From the NCBI GenBank assembly GCA_012838345.1, contig DUPK01000016.1:49377-113376 (forward strand): 64,000 bases of DNA, given 5' to 3'. Made by a program: the position numbers and the translations under genes. The stretch comes from Clostridiales bacterium (GTDB taxonomy: Bacteria; Bacillota; Clostridia; Oscillospirales; Oscillospiraceae). The stretch's first letter is position 1; the number at the start of each line of letters is the position of its first letter. Below are positions 1 through 8,190 of the stretch, in pieces. The notes beneath the pieces are model-generated. The model was not told where the DNA came from. It saw nothing but the letters and a program-made list of their open reading frames with translations, and ran no database searches.

Positions 1-643
1 CGCGATTGCCTTGGCGGAGCGTCATGCCGATTCCGAAGGTTAAAAGGCCGCGCACCTTCGCGTCGATGCAGTAAGATAAAATGCCCTCGATGTTTTCTGT
101 GCTGTCGTTTATAAAAGGGAGAATGGGTGTTATCCAGACAACTGTGGGTATTCCCGCTTTTTGCAGCTCTTTTAGCACCTCAAAGCGCCTGCGCGTGGTG
201 GCGACCTTCGGCTCCAGCTTTTTGCAGAGGTCCTCGTCAAAGGTCGTAAGCGTCATCTGCACGACACATTTTGCCTTTCTGTTTATCTTCTGCAAAAGGT
301 CGATGTCCCGGAGCACAAGGTCGGACTTTGTTATGACCGATGCGCCGAAGCCGTGCCGCTCTATGACCTCCAGGCACTGCTTCATGTGGCGGAGCTCTTT
401 CTCCAGTGGAATATAGGGGTCTGTCATGGAGCCGGTTTTTATCACTGCCCTTTTGCGCCTTTTTGAAAGAGTCCGGTCGAGAAGCGCCACCGCGTTTACC
501 TTCACTTCGATGTCTTCAAAGGTATCGGTCATACCGTAGCATTCGCTTCGCGAATCGCAGTATATGCAGCCGTGCGTACAGCCGCGGTAGATGTTCATAT
601 TGTTCTCGCTTGATAGAATGCTTTTGGCCGTTACTTTACGCAT
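1..643 (-). CDS. SPL-family radical SAM protein (partial, C-terminus outside window)
   Basis: The reading frame is open from an ATG at 643 to the window edge, about 214 codons. The start of the protein reads MRKVTAKSIL and has the radical SAM cluster motif near residues 22-29 in 'GCTHGCIYCDSR' (C-x3-C-x2-C), followed by 'TGSMTDPYIPLE', as in the spore photolyase-like (SPL) family. Such enzymes bind a [4Fe-4S] cluster and S-adenosylmethionine. The SPL-like group includes spore photoproduct lyase but also many members of unknown function, so repair activity is not claimed. The gene diverges from the two-component operon at 990. A weak AAGGG precedes the ATG. The missing C-terminus prevents a closer assignment. 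Confidence 0.85.
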   Translation of the reverse strand, partial: MRKVTAKSILSSENNMNIYRGCTHGCIYCDSRSECYGMTDTFEDIEVKVNAVALLDRTLSKRRKRAVIKTGSMTDPYIPLEKELRHMKQCLEVIERHGFGASVITKSDLVLRDIDLLQKINRKAKCVVQMTLTTFDEDLCKKLEPKVATTRRRFEVLKELQKAGIPTVVWITPILPFINDSTENIEGILSYCIDAKVRGLLTFGIGMTLRQGNR

Positions 644-989
644 GATTATGTCCCTTGCCTTGCTTTTGCCTGCTCTGCAATCTGCATAAGGTCAGGCTGC
701 ACGCTCTGCGTGAATTTACTGCTCCAGCTCATTTCTACCGGCTCCTTCTGTCAAGAAAATACCTATTTCGCGCTCGCTGCGCGCCACCCGTTTCATCCGG
801 TATTTGCAAGCAAACCGCCTTGCGGACAGTATACCACAAAATCACAGGGAACTGACAAGAAATGTTAATAAATACCGGCCATTTTTTAGCGCTGTGGGAA
901 ATTAACGGTAGAAACTTTGCTTATATGGCTTTATAATGGAGAAGTAAAGAGCGATTCTTTGAATTGTGGGCAGGTGAGCTAATAACCAT
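644..989. other. Intergenic region between divergent genes
   Basis: This 346-bp region separates the minus-strand radical SAM gene from the plus-strand response regulator. It holds the minus-strand promoter candidate at 828-858 and a TATAAT at 932-937 that may be the -10 element for the response regulator, with only a poor -35 (TAGAAA, 909-914). The short open frame at 655-855 has no ribosome binding site or recognisable protein, and I do not consider it a gene. Confidence 0.5.
828..858 (-). promoter_or_regulatory. Candidate promoter for the SPL-like gene
   Basis: On the minus strand there is TATACT (828-833) preceded by TG one base upstream (extended -10), and TTGTCA (853-858) 19 bp away. 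The spacer is slightly long, but the extended -10 would compensate. It lies about 185 bp upstream of the start codon. Confidence 0.4.
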
Positions 990-1685
990 ATGAACATATT
1001 AATCGCGGACGACGAGAACGACATTCGAAATCTGCTAAAAATCAGCCTTGAGGAAAACGGGTACACAGTCCTGACCGCACAAAACGGCAGGGAAGCCTGG
1101 GACATCCTCAGGGAGCGGGAAGTCCATCTTGCCATCCTCGATGTGATGATGCCGGTGATGGACGGGTTTAACCTTCTGCGCAAAATAAGAGAGCACAGCA
1201 CCATCCCTGTTATCTTCCTGACCGCAAGGGGGGACGACATGGACAAGGTGCTGGGGCTGGGGCTGGGTGCGGACGACTATCTCGTCAAGCCCTTTTCGAT
1301 TGCAGAGCTTATTGCCCGAGTGGGGGCACAGCTCAGGCGGAACAACGAGTACCTCTTGACTAAGGAAAAATCGAACTCTAGCATAACATACGGCAATTTG
1401 ACCGTAGACAAGGAAAAATGCTGCGCCTTTAAGGACGGAGAGCCCATCGAGCTCGGCGCGAAAGAGTACAAGCTGCTATTGCACTTTATCGAGAACCCGG
1501 AGAGGGTTTTTACAAAGCGGCAGCTCTACCAAGCGGTATGGGGAGAGGAATACTATTTTGACGACAACACCGTGATGGTCCACATAAGCCGGGTCAGAAG
1601 CCGTATTGAGGACGACCCGCAGAAACCAAAGTACCTGAAAACCATACGCGGCATCGGGTACAAGTTCCACTATACCGGTGAATAG
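990..1685 (+). CDS. OmpR/VanR-type response regulator
   Basis: A 231-aa response regulator with an N-terminal receiver and a C-terminal winged-helix DNA-binding domain. The acidic pocket (ADDEND, residues 6-11), phosphoacceptor D51 in 'LDVMMPVMDG', the switch region 'FLTAR' and K100 in 'LVKPF' are all present. The C-terminal half ends in the classic 'RGIGYKF' wing. It should receive phosphate from the sensor kinase that begins two bases after its stop codon and act as a transcription factor. The arrangement and the sequence resemble VanRS/Firmicutes envelope-stress pairs. The ATG is preceded by AGGTGAG with a long spacing of about 11 bases. The target genes cannot be read directly; the three genes just downstream are the simplest candidates. 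Confidence 0.95.
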   Translation: MNILIADDENDIRNLLKISLEENGYTVLTAQNGREAWDILREREVHLAILDVMMPVMDGFNLLRKIREHSTIPVIFLTARGDDMDKVLGLGLGADDYLVKPFSIAELIARVGAQLRRNNEYLLTKEKSNSSITYGNLTVDKEKCCAFKDGEPIELGAKEYKLLLHFIENPERVFTKRQLYQAVWGEEYYFDDNTVMVHISRVRSRIEDDPQKPKYLKTIRGIGYKFHYTGE

Positions 1686-1687
1686 CC

Positions 1688-3088
1688 ATGAAAAGAAAGC
1701 TCTCCAATCAGTTTCTCAGGAATTTTCTGCTGATATTTGTGCTTGCGATTCTGGATGCGGTGCTCGCCTTTGCGCTGCTGTCCTTTGCCAGCGGATTTAT
1801 TTCGAGTTCTCTTACAAAAAGCCAGCACCCCGCAAGCGAGATTATCAGAGAGGATTATAATCAGATTGACGCATCCGCCGTTGTGCAAAGCGGCGGCGGG
1901 GTTCAGGTTGTGGATAAAGATTACCGCGTCGTATTCTCAAGCGGTCTGGATACCATAGGGAAAGACGCTCTGACCGCCGCGGAATTTACGGAATTTTTGA
2001 CTGAAAGCCGAAATAAGCCCTACCACTACGATATTATATACCAGCCCGAAGGCGAGTTCTGGCTGATTGTCACATTCCCCACCTCAATCCGGCTGGATTT
2101 TGCCCTCGTGCATAATAAAGAGGCCGCCCCCGGCGATTTCATGAAGGCGGGAGTTGTGATTGCCCTTGTGGCGCTAGTTTTTATTCTGATACTGGCCCTG
2201 TCGGCGTTTATCTATTCAAGGATTACCGCGGCGAGCATCACGGTTCCCCTGAAAAAGCTCTGTGACGGCACAAGGCTTTTGCGGGAAGGCGACTATTCCG
2301 TACGCGTGGATTTGCGCCTGAAAAATGAGTTTGCCGAGCTTCAGAACACCTTTAACGACATGGCCGCCCGGATTGAGCACGAGATTTCCATGCGCAAGAA
2401 ATCGGAGGAGGACAGGCGGCGGCTCATTCTCGACATCTCCCACGACCTTAAAAATCCAATGTCCAGCATACAGGGCTACGCGGAGCTGCTCATTCAGAAG
2501 ACGGGCATGGGCGAGCGGGAGCGCAAAGAGCACCTTGAGGTCATAGTCAACAACAGCAAGAGGGCAAACCGGCTTCTTACCGAGCTTTTCGAGCTGTCCC
2601 GCATGGACAGCCCGGAATTTTCCTTAAATCATGAAAGAACCGATATATGCGAACATCTCCGGCAAATCTGCGGCGAGCTTGTGCCGCAGCTTGAGAGAGA
2701 AGGCTTCAAATATGAATTTGACATCCCGGAGGAAAGCGTTTTTGCAATGCTCGACACCGACCGGTTCAGCCGGATTATTCATAACCTCGCGAATAATGCG
2801 ATGCGGCATAATCCGCCGGGAACACAGGTTTCAGTAAGCCTGACGGTGCAGAACAATCAGATTGTGATTGATTTCAGCGACGATGGGGCCGGAATTCCGG
2901 AGCATCTGAAGGAGACAATATTCAGGCCCTTTGTGAGGGCCGACGAGTCCCGCAATTCCAAAACCGGCGGCAGCGGGCTGGGACTGTCCATTGCCAAGAG
3001 GATTGCCGAAGCGCACAGAGGGGACTTGACGCTGCTGCGTGGCGAAGACAGGGGCAGCACCTTCCGGGTTATGATTCCTGCGATTTAA
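1688..3088 (+). CDS. Sensor histidine kinase (HAMP, HisKA, HATPase)
   Basis: A 466-aa membrane sensor kinase. A first transmembrane helix (about residues 13-38) is followed by an extracytoplasmic region of roughly 120 residues and a second helix (about 155-178). Then come a HAMP linker, a HisKA dimerisation domain with phosphoacceptor H252 in 'DISHDLKNP', and a complete ATPase domain: N box around N366 ('NLANNAMRHN'), G1 'DDGAGIP', and G2 'GSGLGLSI'. All catalytic motifs look intact. It starts two bases after the response regulator stop, so the pair is translationally coupled. The extracytoplasmic domain is not one I recognise, so the stimulus is unknown. Confidence 0.95.
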   Translation: MKRKLSNQFLRNFLLIFVLAILDAVLAFALLSFASGFISSSLTKSQHPASEIIREDYNQIDASAVVQSGGGVQVVDKDYRVVFSSGLDTIGKDALTAAEFTEFLTESRNKPYHYDIIYQPEGEFWLIVTFPTSIRLDFALVHNKEAAPGDFMKAGVVIALVALVFILILALSAFIYSRITAASITVPLKKLCDGTRLLREGDYSVRVDLRLKNEFAELQNTFNDMAARIEHEISMRKKSEEDRRRLILDISHDLKNPMSSIQGYAELLIQKTGMGERERKEHLEVIVNNSKRANRLLTELFELSRMDSPEFSLNHERTDICEHLRQICGELVPQLEREGFKYEFDIPEESVFAMLDTDRFSRIIHNLANNAMRHNPPGTQVSVSLTVQNNQIVIDFSDDGAGIPEHLKETIFRPFVRADESRNSKTGGSGLGLSIAKRIAEAHRGDLTLLRGEDRGSTFRVMIPAI

Positions 3089-3186
3089 GCTAAATTTAAG
3101 ATTAATATCAGCTGTATGACAGGTTCGACTGCTATGATTATCCCAAACCTGAAATACGGCTGATTTTTTATTGTGAGGTAGGGTCA

Positions 3187-3738
3187 ATGAAGCATGAACC
3201 GACTTATGTTGAGATATTCCTGACAAGGCTTGCGTTTTTCTTTTGCGGTGGGTCTGTTTACCGGGCGTTTGCGGACCGTCTCCCACTTGGGGGCCATGAG
3301 CGTGTGCTCGATTTCGGCTGCGGCATGGGAACAGTCGCGTACTTTGTAGCAAAAAGGCTGCACCGGGGTCATCTGACCTGTTTGGATGTCTCTGAGCGCT
3401 GGCTAAATGCCTGTCGCAAAACTCTAAGGAGCTTCTGGAACGTTAGCTTCCTGAGAGGGGAGGCCACTCATCTTACAAAGGAAAGCTTTGATATAGTGTA
3501 CTGCCACTTTGTGCTGCACGATATTCCGGAGCGCGAGCTTGAGAGAATCATCCCCGCGCTATCAGTCTCCCTTAAACGCGGCGGCCTGCTCGTCTTCCGG
3601 GAACCGCTGAAGGAAACCGGGAAATTGGGCGCGATTAAACGCCTGATGGAGGGAAACGGGATGTCTCCAAGTTTTAGCCGTGTAACCGATGTTCCGATTA
3701 TGGGCAATGCCCTTGAAAGCGTATACATTAAGCTGTAA
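3187..3738 (+). CDS. Class I SAM-dependent methyltransferase
   Basis: A 183-aa protein with the Rossmann methyltransferase motif I 'VLDFGCGMGTVAYF' (about residues 39-52), an acidic end of strand 2 ('CLDVSERWL') and a motif IV-like 'FDIVYCHFVLHDIP'. It is short for a class I methyltransferase but complete, and it resembles ubiquinone/menaquinone-type small-molecule methyltransferases (UbiE-like fold). The substrate cannot be told. GAGG lies seven bases before the ATG. It follows the sensor kinase by about 100 bp and precedes the hydrolase by 13 bp, so it probably belongs to the same transcription unit. Confidence 0.85.
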   Translation: MKHEPTYVEIFLTRLAFFFCGGSVYRAFADRLPLGGHERVLDFGCGMGTVAYFVAKRLHRGHLTCLDVSERWLNACRKTLRSFWNVSFLRGEATHLTKESFDIVYCHFVLHDIPERELERIIPALSVSLKRGGLLVFREPLKETGKLGAIKRLMEGNGMSPSFSRVTDVPIMGNALESVYIKL

Positions 3739-3751
3739 CGGAGGTCTTAAT

Positions 3752-4957
3752 ATGTTTCAAACAGTTTTATTTATTGGTTTGACCGTATTGTCGGCCGCTT
3801 TTCTCGTGGGGCTTTTACTCCAGTCGTTTTGCTTTCTCATTGCGCGCAAAAGGAAAAAGAGCAGTCCAAAGCGGCTCTCCCGCATTAAGAAAACGGCGGT
3901 GCTCTTCGCCGCGGCAATGGTATTGAACGCGGGACTGATTGCGATTTCGCAGCTAACTGCTTCAACTCCGCGCATTGTCGATGAAAACGGAAATACGCCG
4001 CAAAACGGCATCGCGGAGCTCATAAAACTTGAGCTAAACGGCAGAAAGCAGTGGATTAGCCTCAGAGGTCAGGATAAAAACGCGCCCGTTCTGCTCTTTT
4101 TAGCGGGCGGCCCCGGCGGCACGCAGATGGCGGCGGTGCGGCATGAGCTGGGAGAGCTTGAGAGGCATTTTGTCGTTGTCAACTGGGACCAGCCCGGCTC
4201 GGGCAAATCTTATTATGCCGAAAAAACGAAGGACATTACGGCTCAAACCTACATTGAGGACGGTCACGCATTGACGGAGTATTTAAAAGAGCGCTTTTCA
4301 AAGGAGAAAATCTATCTGCTGGGTGAATCGTGGGGCAGCGCACTGGGAATATTCCTCGTTGATAAGTACCCGGAGTTCTACCATGCCTTTATTGGAACGG
4401 GACAAATGGTGGACTTTGCCGAAACCGAGCGGATGGATTACCTGAAGGCTCTGGAAATCGCGCGGTTAAAGCACGACGACGCAATAGTAAAACGGCTAAT
4501 CGCAAACGGCGAACCGCCCTATTACGGAAAGGACGTAACATGGAAAAGCGCGGTGTACTTAAACTATCTTAGCGCTTACATGTCGTCAAATCCCAAAATC
4601 CACAATCCGGGCTACAGCACCCTGCGGGACTTAATATCCTCCGAATACGGGCTGCTCGATAAAATCAACTTTTTCCGCGGCCTTGTCAGAACCTATAATC
4701 ATGTGTACCAGCAGCTTTACTCAATCGATTTAAGAAGGGATTACACAAGGCTCGATGTGCCCGTCTACTTCTTACTGGGCAGGCATGACGTCAATGCGCC
4801 GACGGTGCTGGCCGAGGAATACTTCGAGGTTCTGGACGCGCCCGAGAAAGGCATTGTATGGTTTGAAAACTCCGGCCACAGCCCGTGGATTAACGAGCCT
4901 GAGAAGTTTGTAAAGGAGGTGCTGTCATGCTTTTCAGTAGAAAACGCAAAAGGATAA
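3752..4957 (+). CDS. Membrane-anchored alpha/beta hydrolase (proline iminopeptidase-like)
   Basis: A 401-aa protein starting at the ATG with a GGAGG seven bases upstream; a longer in-frame start at 3689 would run into the methyltransferase and lacks such a site. Two hydrophobic helices (about residues 3-27 and 45-68) anchor it, and the catalytic domain probably faces outward. The domain has the oxyanion motif 'AGGPGG', the nucleophile elbow 'GESWG' (S193), an acid in 'GRHD' (D346) and a histidine in 'NSGHSPW' (H376). This is a complete catalytic triad of the prolyl aminopeptidase (S33) type. Related membrane-anchored hydrolases occur beside VanRS-like pairs in Clostridia. The substrate is unknown; a peptide or cell-wall fragment is possible. 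Confidence 0.85.
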   Translation: MFQTVLFIGLTVLSAAFLVGLLLQSFCFLIARKRKKSSPKRLSRIKKTAVLFAAAMVLNAGLIAISQLTASTPRIVDENGNTPQNGIAELIKLELNGRKQWISLRGQDKNAPVLLFLAGGPGGTQMAAVRHELGELERHFVVVNWDQPGSGKSYYAEKTKDITAQTYIEDGHALTEYLKERFSKEKIYLLGESWGSALGIFLVDKYPEFYHAFIGTGQMVDFAETERMDYLKALEIARLKHDDAIVKRLIANGEPPYYGKDVTWKSAVYLNYLSAYMSSNPKIHNPGYSTLRDLISSEYGLLDKINFFRGLVRTYNHVYQQLYSIDLRRDYTRLDVPVYFLLGRHDVNAPTVLAEEYFEVLDAPEKGIVWFENSGHSPWINEPEKFVKEVLSCFSVENAKG

Positions 4958-5355
4958 ACCGTGCTCGAAACACGCGCACCATTGCTTTTCTGCTGCTTAC
5001 GATTGCAATTGCTCTTGCCCTTTCCGCCTGCAGCGCAACAAAGGGCAGCATCGTAATTCTTGAAAGCCCGAACGGAGAGGGCTTTACGATGGATTTCAAG
5101 GAGTGGAGCTCAAATAACAAGTGCCGGTTATCCCTTAATAAGGGCGATTCGCTTCAGATAGAAATTGACCGCAAGGACGGAGAGATTGCCCTTACGGTGA
5201 GCGGAAAAAGCGGCAGCGAGCCCTACACGGGAAAAAGCCTTAAGACGGGAATTTTCACCGTGACGGTATCCGAAACGGACGATTACGAAATTATAGTCGC
5301 CGGCGAGAACGCGACCGGAAAGGTCACGGTCAAAAACCTGGGAGGCGCTGAGTAG
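4927..5355 (+). CDS. Small predicted lipoprotein
   Basis: A 142-aa protein overlapping the end of the hydrolase by 31 bases, with a very strong AAAGGAGGT seven bases before the ATG. The N-terminus has a basic stretch (RKRKRINRAR), a hydrophobic helix and the lipobox 'LSAC', so it should be a lipid-anchored extracytoplasmic protein after cleavage. The mature part is about 105 residues and beta-rich by its alternating hydrophobic pattern; I do not recognise a family. Translational coupling to the hydrolase suggests a shared function at the outer face of the membrane. Confidence 0.8.
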   Translation: MLFSRKRKRINRARNTRTIAFLLLTIAIALALSACSATKGSIVILESPNGEGFTMDFKEWSSNNKCRLSLNKGDSLQIEIDRKDGEIALTVSGKSGSEPYTGKSLKTGIFTVTVSETDDYEIIVAGENATGKVTVKNLGGAE

Positions 5356-5420
5356 AGGGTTATTATATAACAATGGCAACACCAAAATAAGAGCATGAAC
5401 GTATAATCACAAAACAGATG

Positions 5421-5475
5421 AAGGCGGAGCATATGGGGAATTTTCATCCCCTAATGCTCCGCCTTTATTTTATTA
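5421..5475 (+). terminator. Rho-independent terminator of the two-component/hydrolase operon
   Basis: A 12-bp inverted repeat (5421-5432 with 5454-5465, core GGCGGAGCAT/ATGCTCCGCC) is followed by TTTATTTTATT. It closes the plus-strand transcription unit. Confidence 0.85.
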
Positions 5476-5500
5476 AGAGGCTTTCTTCTTTACATGAAAA

Positions 5501-5532
5501 GTTAGGGGCAAGGTTTATTCCTCGCCCCTAAC
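5501..5532 (-). terminator. Terminator of the SDR gene
   Basis: A perfect 9-bp stem (GTTAGGGGC, 5501-5509, with GCCCCTAAC, 5524-5532) lies just past the SDR stop codon. Read on the minus strand it is followed by TTTTCATG, a modest T run. Confidence 0.7.
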
Positions 5533-5549
5533 GGCCGAAACATTATTAA

Positions 5550-6293
5550 CTAGCAGTCAACGCCACCGTCGACGCGCAGAAGCTGGCCGGTCACGAAAGA
5601 GGAGTCGTCCGTCGCAAAGAAGAGGGCGACGGTCCCGATTTCCCTGCCATGGCCCACGCGCTTTAAGGGTGACATTTCCTTCATGCCCTCAACCGCGGCT
5701 TCGCCGCCGACGCTGTCGAGCATTGCGGTCACTATTGCGCCGGGCAAAATTGCGTTGACCCTGATTTCGGGGCCGAGCTCACGCGCGAGCGCCTTCGTCA
5801 GCCCGTTCATGGCGTGCTTGGATGTGCAGTACGCGACGGCGCCCCATCTTGCCGAGGTGCCCGCAATCGAGCCGGTGTTGATTATACTGCCCTTGCCCTT
5901 TGCCTTCATTATTGGAGCAACTTTCTTTGCAAGTATTAGAGCAGATGTTAGGTTGACCTGCATTATCTTGTCCCATTCTTCGAGAGTGATGTCCAAGGAG
6001 TTTGCCAGACTCAGCAGGCCCGCGTTGTTAAAGAGTATATCGACTGTCCCGTATTTGGCCAGCGTCTCGTCGACGATTTTGTCGAGAGTGCTCCTGTCGG
6101 CCATGTCGGCAATGACGTATGAGGCCTCCCCGCCGTTTTCTTTGATTTTAGCGACAACCTCTTTTGCCCGCTCTTCATTTCTTCCAACAATCATCACCTT
6201 TGCGCCCTCTTCGGCGAATACATATGCCGTGTCCCTGCCCATGCCTGAAGTTGCACCGGTGATAATAGCTACTTTTCCATCCAGTCTGCCCAT
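5550..6293 (-). CDS. Short-chain dehydrogenase/reductase (SDR, FabG-like)
   Basis: A 247-aa classical SDR, the standard length. It shows the cofactor motif 'TGATSGMG' (about residues 14-21), 'NNAG', and the active-site 'YCTSKHA' (Y-x3-K), followed by 'PGAI' and a C-terminal 'TGQLLRVDGG'. It should be an NAD(P)H-dependent alcohol or ketone oxidoreductase of the FabG/glucose 1-dehydrogenase type; the substrate is open. The chosen ATG at 6293 has AAGGAGATG directly upstream; an earlier in-frame ATG (6359) adds residues unlike the family. The gene stands alone with its own promoter and terminator, so it is probably not the fatty-acid FabG. Confidence 0.9.
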   Translation of the reverse strand: MGRLDGKVAIITGATSGMGRDTAYVFAEEGAKVMIVGRNEERAKEVVAKIKENGGEASYVIADMADRSTLDKIVDETLAKYGTVDILFNNAGLLSLANSLDITLEEWDKIMQVNLTSALILAKKVAPIMKAKGKGSIINTGSIAGTSARWGAVAYCTSKHAMNGLTKALARELGPEIRVNAILPGAIVTAMLDSVGGEAAVEGMKEMSPLKRVGHGREIGTVALFFATDDSSFVTGQLLRVDGGVDC

Positions 6294-6381
6294 TTTTTCA
6301 TCTCCTTTTGTAAAATTATTAGTAATATTATAAGAATCGCAAATGAATGCCTTAAGCAATTTTGTGCTGATTATATAACGA

Positions 6382-6416
6382 AATTTACTTTAGTATATAA
6401 TTACAATTCGCTTTAG
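6382..6416 (-). repeat. Direct repeat over the SDR promoter (putative operator)
   Basis: On the minus strand CTAAAGCGAATT (6405-6416) and CTAAAGTAAATT (6382-6393) agree in 10 of 12 positions and lie 23 bp apart. One copy overlaps the -35/spacer and the other starts at the -10 element. This is a layout expected for a repressor site. No regulator gene is adjacent. Confidence 0.4.
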
Positions 6417-6420
6417 TCAA
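6392..6420 (-). promoter_or_regulatory. Promoter of the SDR gene
   Basis: Minus strand TTGACT (6415-6420), 17-bp spacer, TATACT (6392-6397). This is a close match to the housekeeping consensus with optimal spacing, about 100 bp upstream of the SDR start codon. Confidence 0.75.
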
Positions 6421-6694
6421 TAGCCGTGGCAATAAAGTGCGAAAAAACCGGTTGAAAGGCCGCGAAAAACCGCGAAGAAGTGGGGGGAGAACAGCCCCCT
6501 GTTTGTTACGTCATCCGATAAAGTTCCGGGGATTGCCAGGGGCTTTGTTTATATTTTATCCCATATATTTTCGATTAGCACGCCTGCTCTAAAACAAAAA
6601 AATTATTTTATGTACGTTATATCGACATAATAACCAAAAATTGTAAGTTAAAATAGTCGTGCAAGCATATCTGATAAACGAGGAAATAAGCAAG

Positions 6695-7873
6695 GTGAAA
6701 CTTAAACTGAACGATTCGGAAGCTCTGCTGCTGGATATTATCAAAAAAAACCTCTTCGACACTCCTATTGATGTGAGCGCCTACAATAGGGAGGAAATCG
6801 ATTGGGGCGGCGTTTTTCGGGAGGCCTGCAGGCACAATGTCCTTCCGATAGTTTTACACAATATAAACGATTTAATTGCCGAGTTTAACATACCCGAAGA
6901 AAAGGTAGAAAAATGGCGAATAACGACGTATAACCAAATCGCCTTCAATGAAAAGCTCATGTTTTATCAGAACAGGGTTGTCGAAATCCTGGATAAAGCC
7001 CATATACCTTACGCGGTGTTGAAAGGCAGCAGCCTGAGCGCATGCTATCCCCGCCCCGATTTAAGGATTCTGCAAGATATAGATTTGCTGTTAAAGCCCT
7101 CTGATTTCGGACAGGCCCTGAGTATCCTGTGCGAACACGGCTTTAACAGGCGCATAATCGGCAAACACTTCCACGAGGTACTGGAGAAGGATGACATCGT
7201 GGTGGAGCCGCACTATTCGGTCTCATACATAGACAAGAGCAATACGGGCGGGAGAATCAGAGATTTTTTCGAGGACGCGCTGGAGCGCACCGAAAGGGAA
7301 ACCGTCGGCGCTTATTCCTTTGAGGTCCTGTCCGTGGCGCACCAGGCTGTGGCGCTGCTCCTGCATATGGAAAGGCACATAGCCGAAAACAAGCTGGATT
7401 TAAGGCGCATCTGCGACTGGGCGATGTTTGTCTACAGGAAAACCACCAACGAAATATGGGTCAGTCAAATTGAGCCGGAGCTCATCAGGTGTGGGCTGAA
7501 TAAGTTTGCTATGCTTATAACGAAAATATGCGTTATTTTTTTGGGTTTAAGTTCCGAGCACTGCAGCTGGGCGGAGGGGGCCGATTCAAACCTATGTAAA
7601 AAGCTATTTATAATCATTTATAAAAATTACAGCATAAGCTCAAAGCAGCCGTCGTTCATTGTGCTCTGCGCTCTGAGGTTCAGAAGAGAGTTCCCGCGGC
7701 TGAGCAAAATCCCCATATTGATTCCGCTCGGCTGCATTTTTATTCAGCTAAGGTACCTCTACGAGATGAGCACCGGGAAAAGAGCAAAAATCTCCGTATT
7801 GAAGACGGTACACGAGGCCGTTCAGATAAGCCATATATTCAGCAAGCTGAAGCTGTATAAAGCCGGATACTGA
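6695..7873 (+). CDS. Nucleotidyltransferase-family protein of peptide-modification clusters
   Basis: A 392-aa protein of the uncharacterised nucleotidyltransferase family (NTP_transf_5 type). The fold signature is 'LKGSS' followed by 'LQDIDLLL' with D128 and D130 as the likely metal-binding pair. Relatives are found beside PqqD, HPr-kinase-like and ABC genes in Firmicutes lasso peptide clusters, where such a protein has been linked to sugar addition on a phosphorylated peptide terminus. Here it opens the island. I prefer the GTG at 6695 because AGGA lies ten bases upstream; a GTG at 6659 would add 12 residues but has no ribosome binding site. The gap to the PqqD gene is 25 bp. Confidence 0.8.
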   Translation: MKLKLNDSEALLLDIIKKNLFDTPIDVSAYNREEIDWGGVFREACRHNVLPIVLHNINDLIAEFNIPEEKVEKWRITTYNQIAFNEKLMFYQNRVVEILDKAHIPYAVLKGSSLSACYPRPDLRILQDIDLLLKPSDFGQALSILCEHGFNRRIIGKHFHEVLEKDDIVVEPHYSVSYIDKSNTGGRIRDFFEDALERTERETVGAYSFEVLSVAHQAVALLLHMERHIAENKLDLRRICDWAMFVYRKTTNEIWVSQIEPELIRCGLNKFAMLITKICVIFLGLSSEHCSWAEGADSNLCKKLFIIIYKNYSISSKQPSFIVLCALRFRREFPRLSKIPILIPLGCIFIQLRYLYEMSTGKRAKISVLKTVHEAVQISHIFSKLKLYKAGY

Positions 7874-7898
7874 CAGCCAAAAAGCGGGGGTGAAAGAC

Positions 7899-8162
7899 AT
7901 GGGTCTTAAGGATAATTTCATGCTCAGGGAAATCGCGGGAACCTGGGTTGTGGTCCCGATTGGACAGAGGGTGATAGATTTTAACGGCCTTATTAACCTC
8001 TCGGAAACGGGAGCCTTCATATGGAGCAGGCTCTCGCAGGGAGAGTCGCCCGAGGATATACTGCTGGACATTGTCGAAAATTACGATGTCGATAAGGAAA
8101 CCGCCGCAAGGGATTTGGGCGAGTTCCTGGCGGAGCTGAAGGAAGCCGGAATATACGAATAA
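7899..8162 (+). CDS. PqqD-family peptide-recognition protein
   Basis: An 87-aa free-standing PqqD-like protein. The pattern 'VVVPIGQRVIDFNGLINLSETGAFIW' (given here in part; residues about 15-40) is the hallmark of the family: a beta-hairpin followed by a line with 'LNETG..IW'-type residues. PqqD-like domains act as RiPP recognition elements, which bind the leader of a precursor peptide and present it to the modifying enzyme. This member stands alone rather than being fused to the radical SAM protein at 10492. ATG at 7899 has GGGGGTG six bases upstream and is preferred to a GTG three codons earlier. Confidence 0.9.
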   Translation: MGLKDNFMLREIAGTWVVVPIGQRVIDFNGLINLSETGAFIWSRLSQGESPEDILLDIVENYDVDKETAARDLGEFLAELKEAGIYE

Positions 8163-8190
8163 AATAAATAATTACATAAGAGGATTAAGA

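Larger units (their letters stand above)
6294..6694. other. Intergenic region before the RiPP-like island
   Basis: A 401-bp A+T-rich region. The half near the SDR holds its promoter and repeat. The rest contains a short G/C hairpin (GGGGG at 6483-6487 with CCCCC at 6495-6499) with only a weak T run, and a stretch rich in A and T before the nucleotidyltransferase. I could not find a convincing plus-strand promoter, although one is expected here for the island. Confidence 0.4.

Noticed and set aside
655..855. 66-codon frame in the first intergenic region
   Set aside because: No ribosome binding site, no family resemblance, and it overlaps the promoter zone of the radical SAM gene.
5550..6293. 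Fatty-acid synthesis FabG
   Set aside because: No other fab gene is adjacent, and the gene has its own promoter and terminator.
6482..6510. G/C hairpin followed by TGTTTGTT as a terminator
   Set aside because: No plus-strand gene lies upstream and the stem is only about five pairs; it is at best weak.
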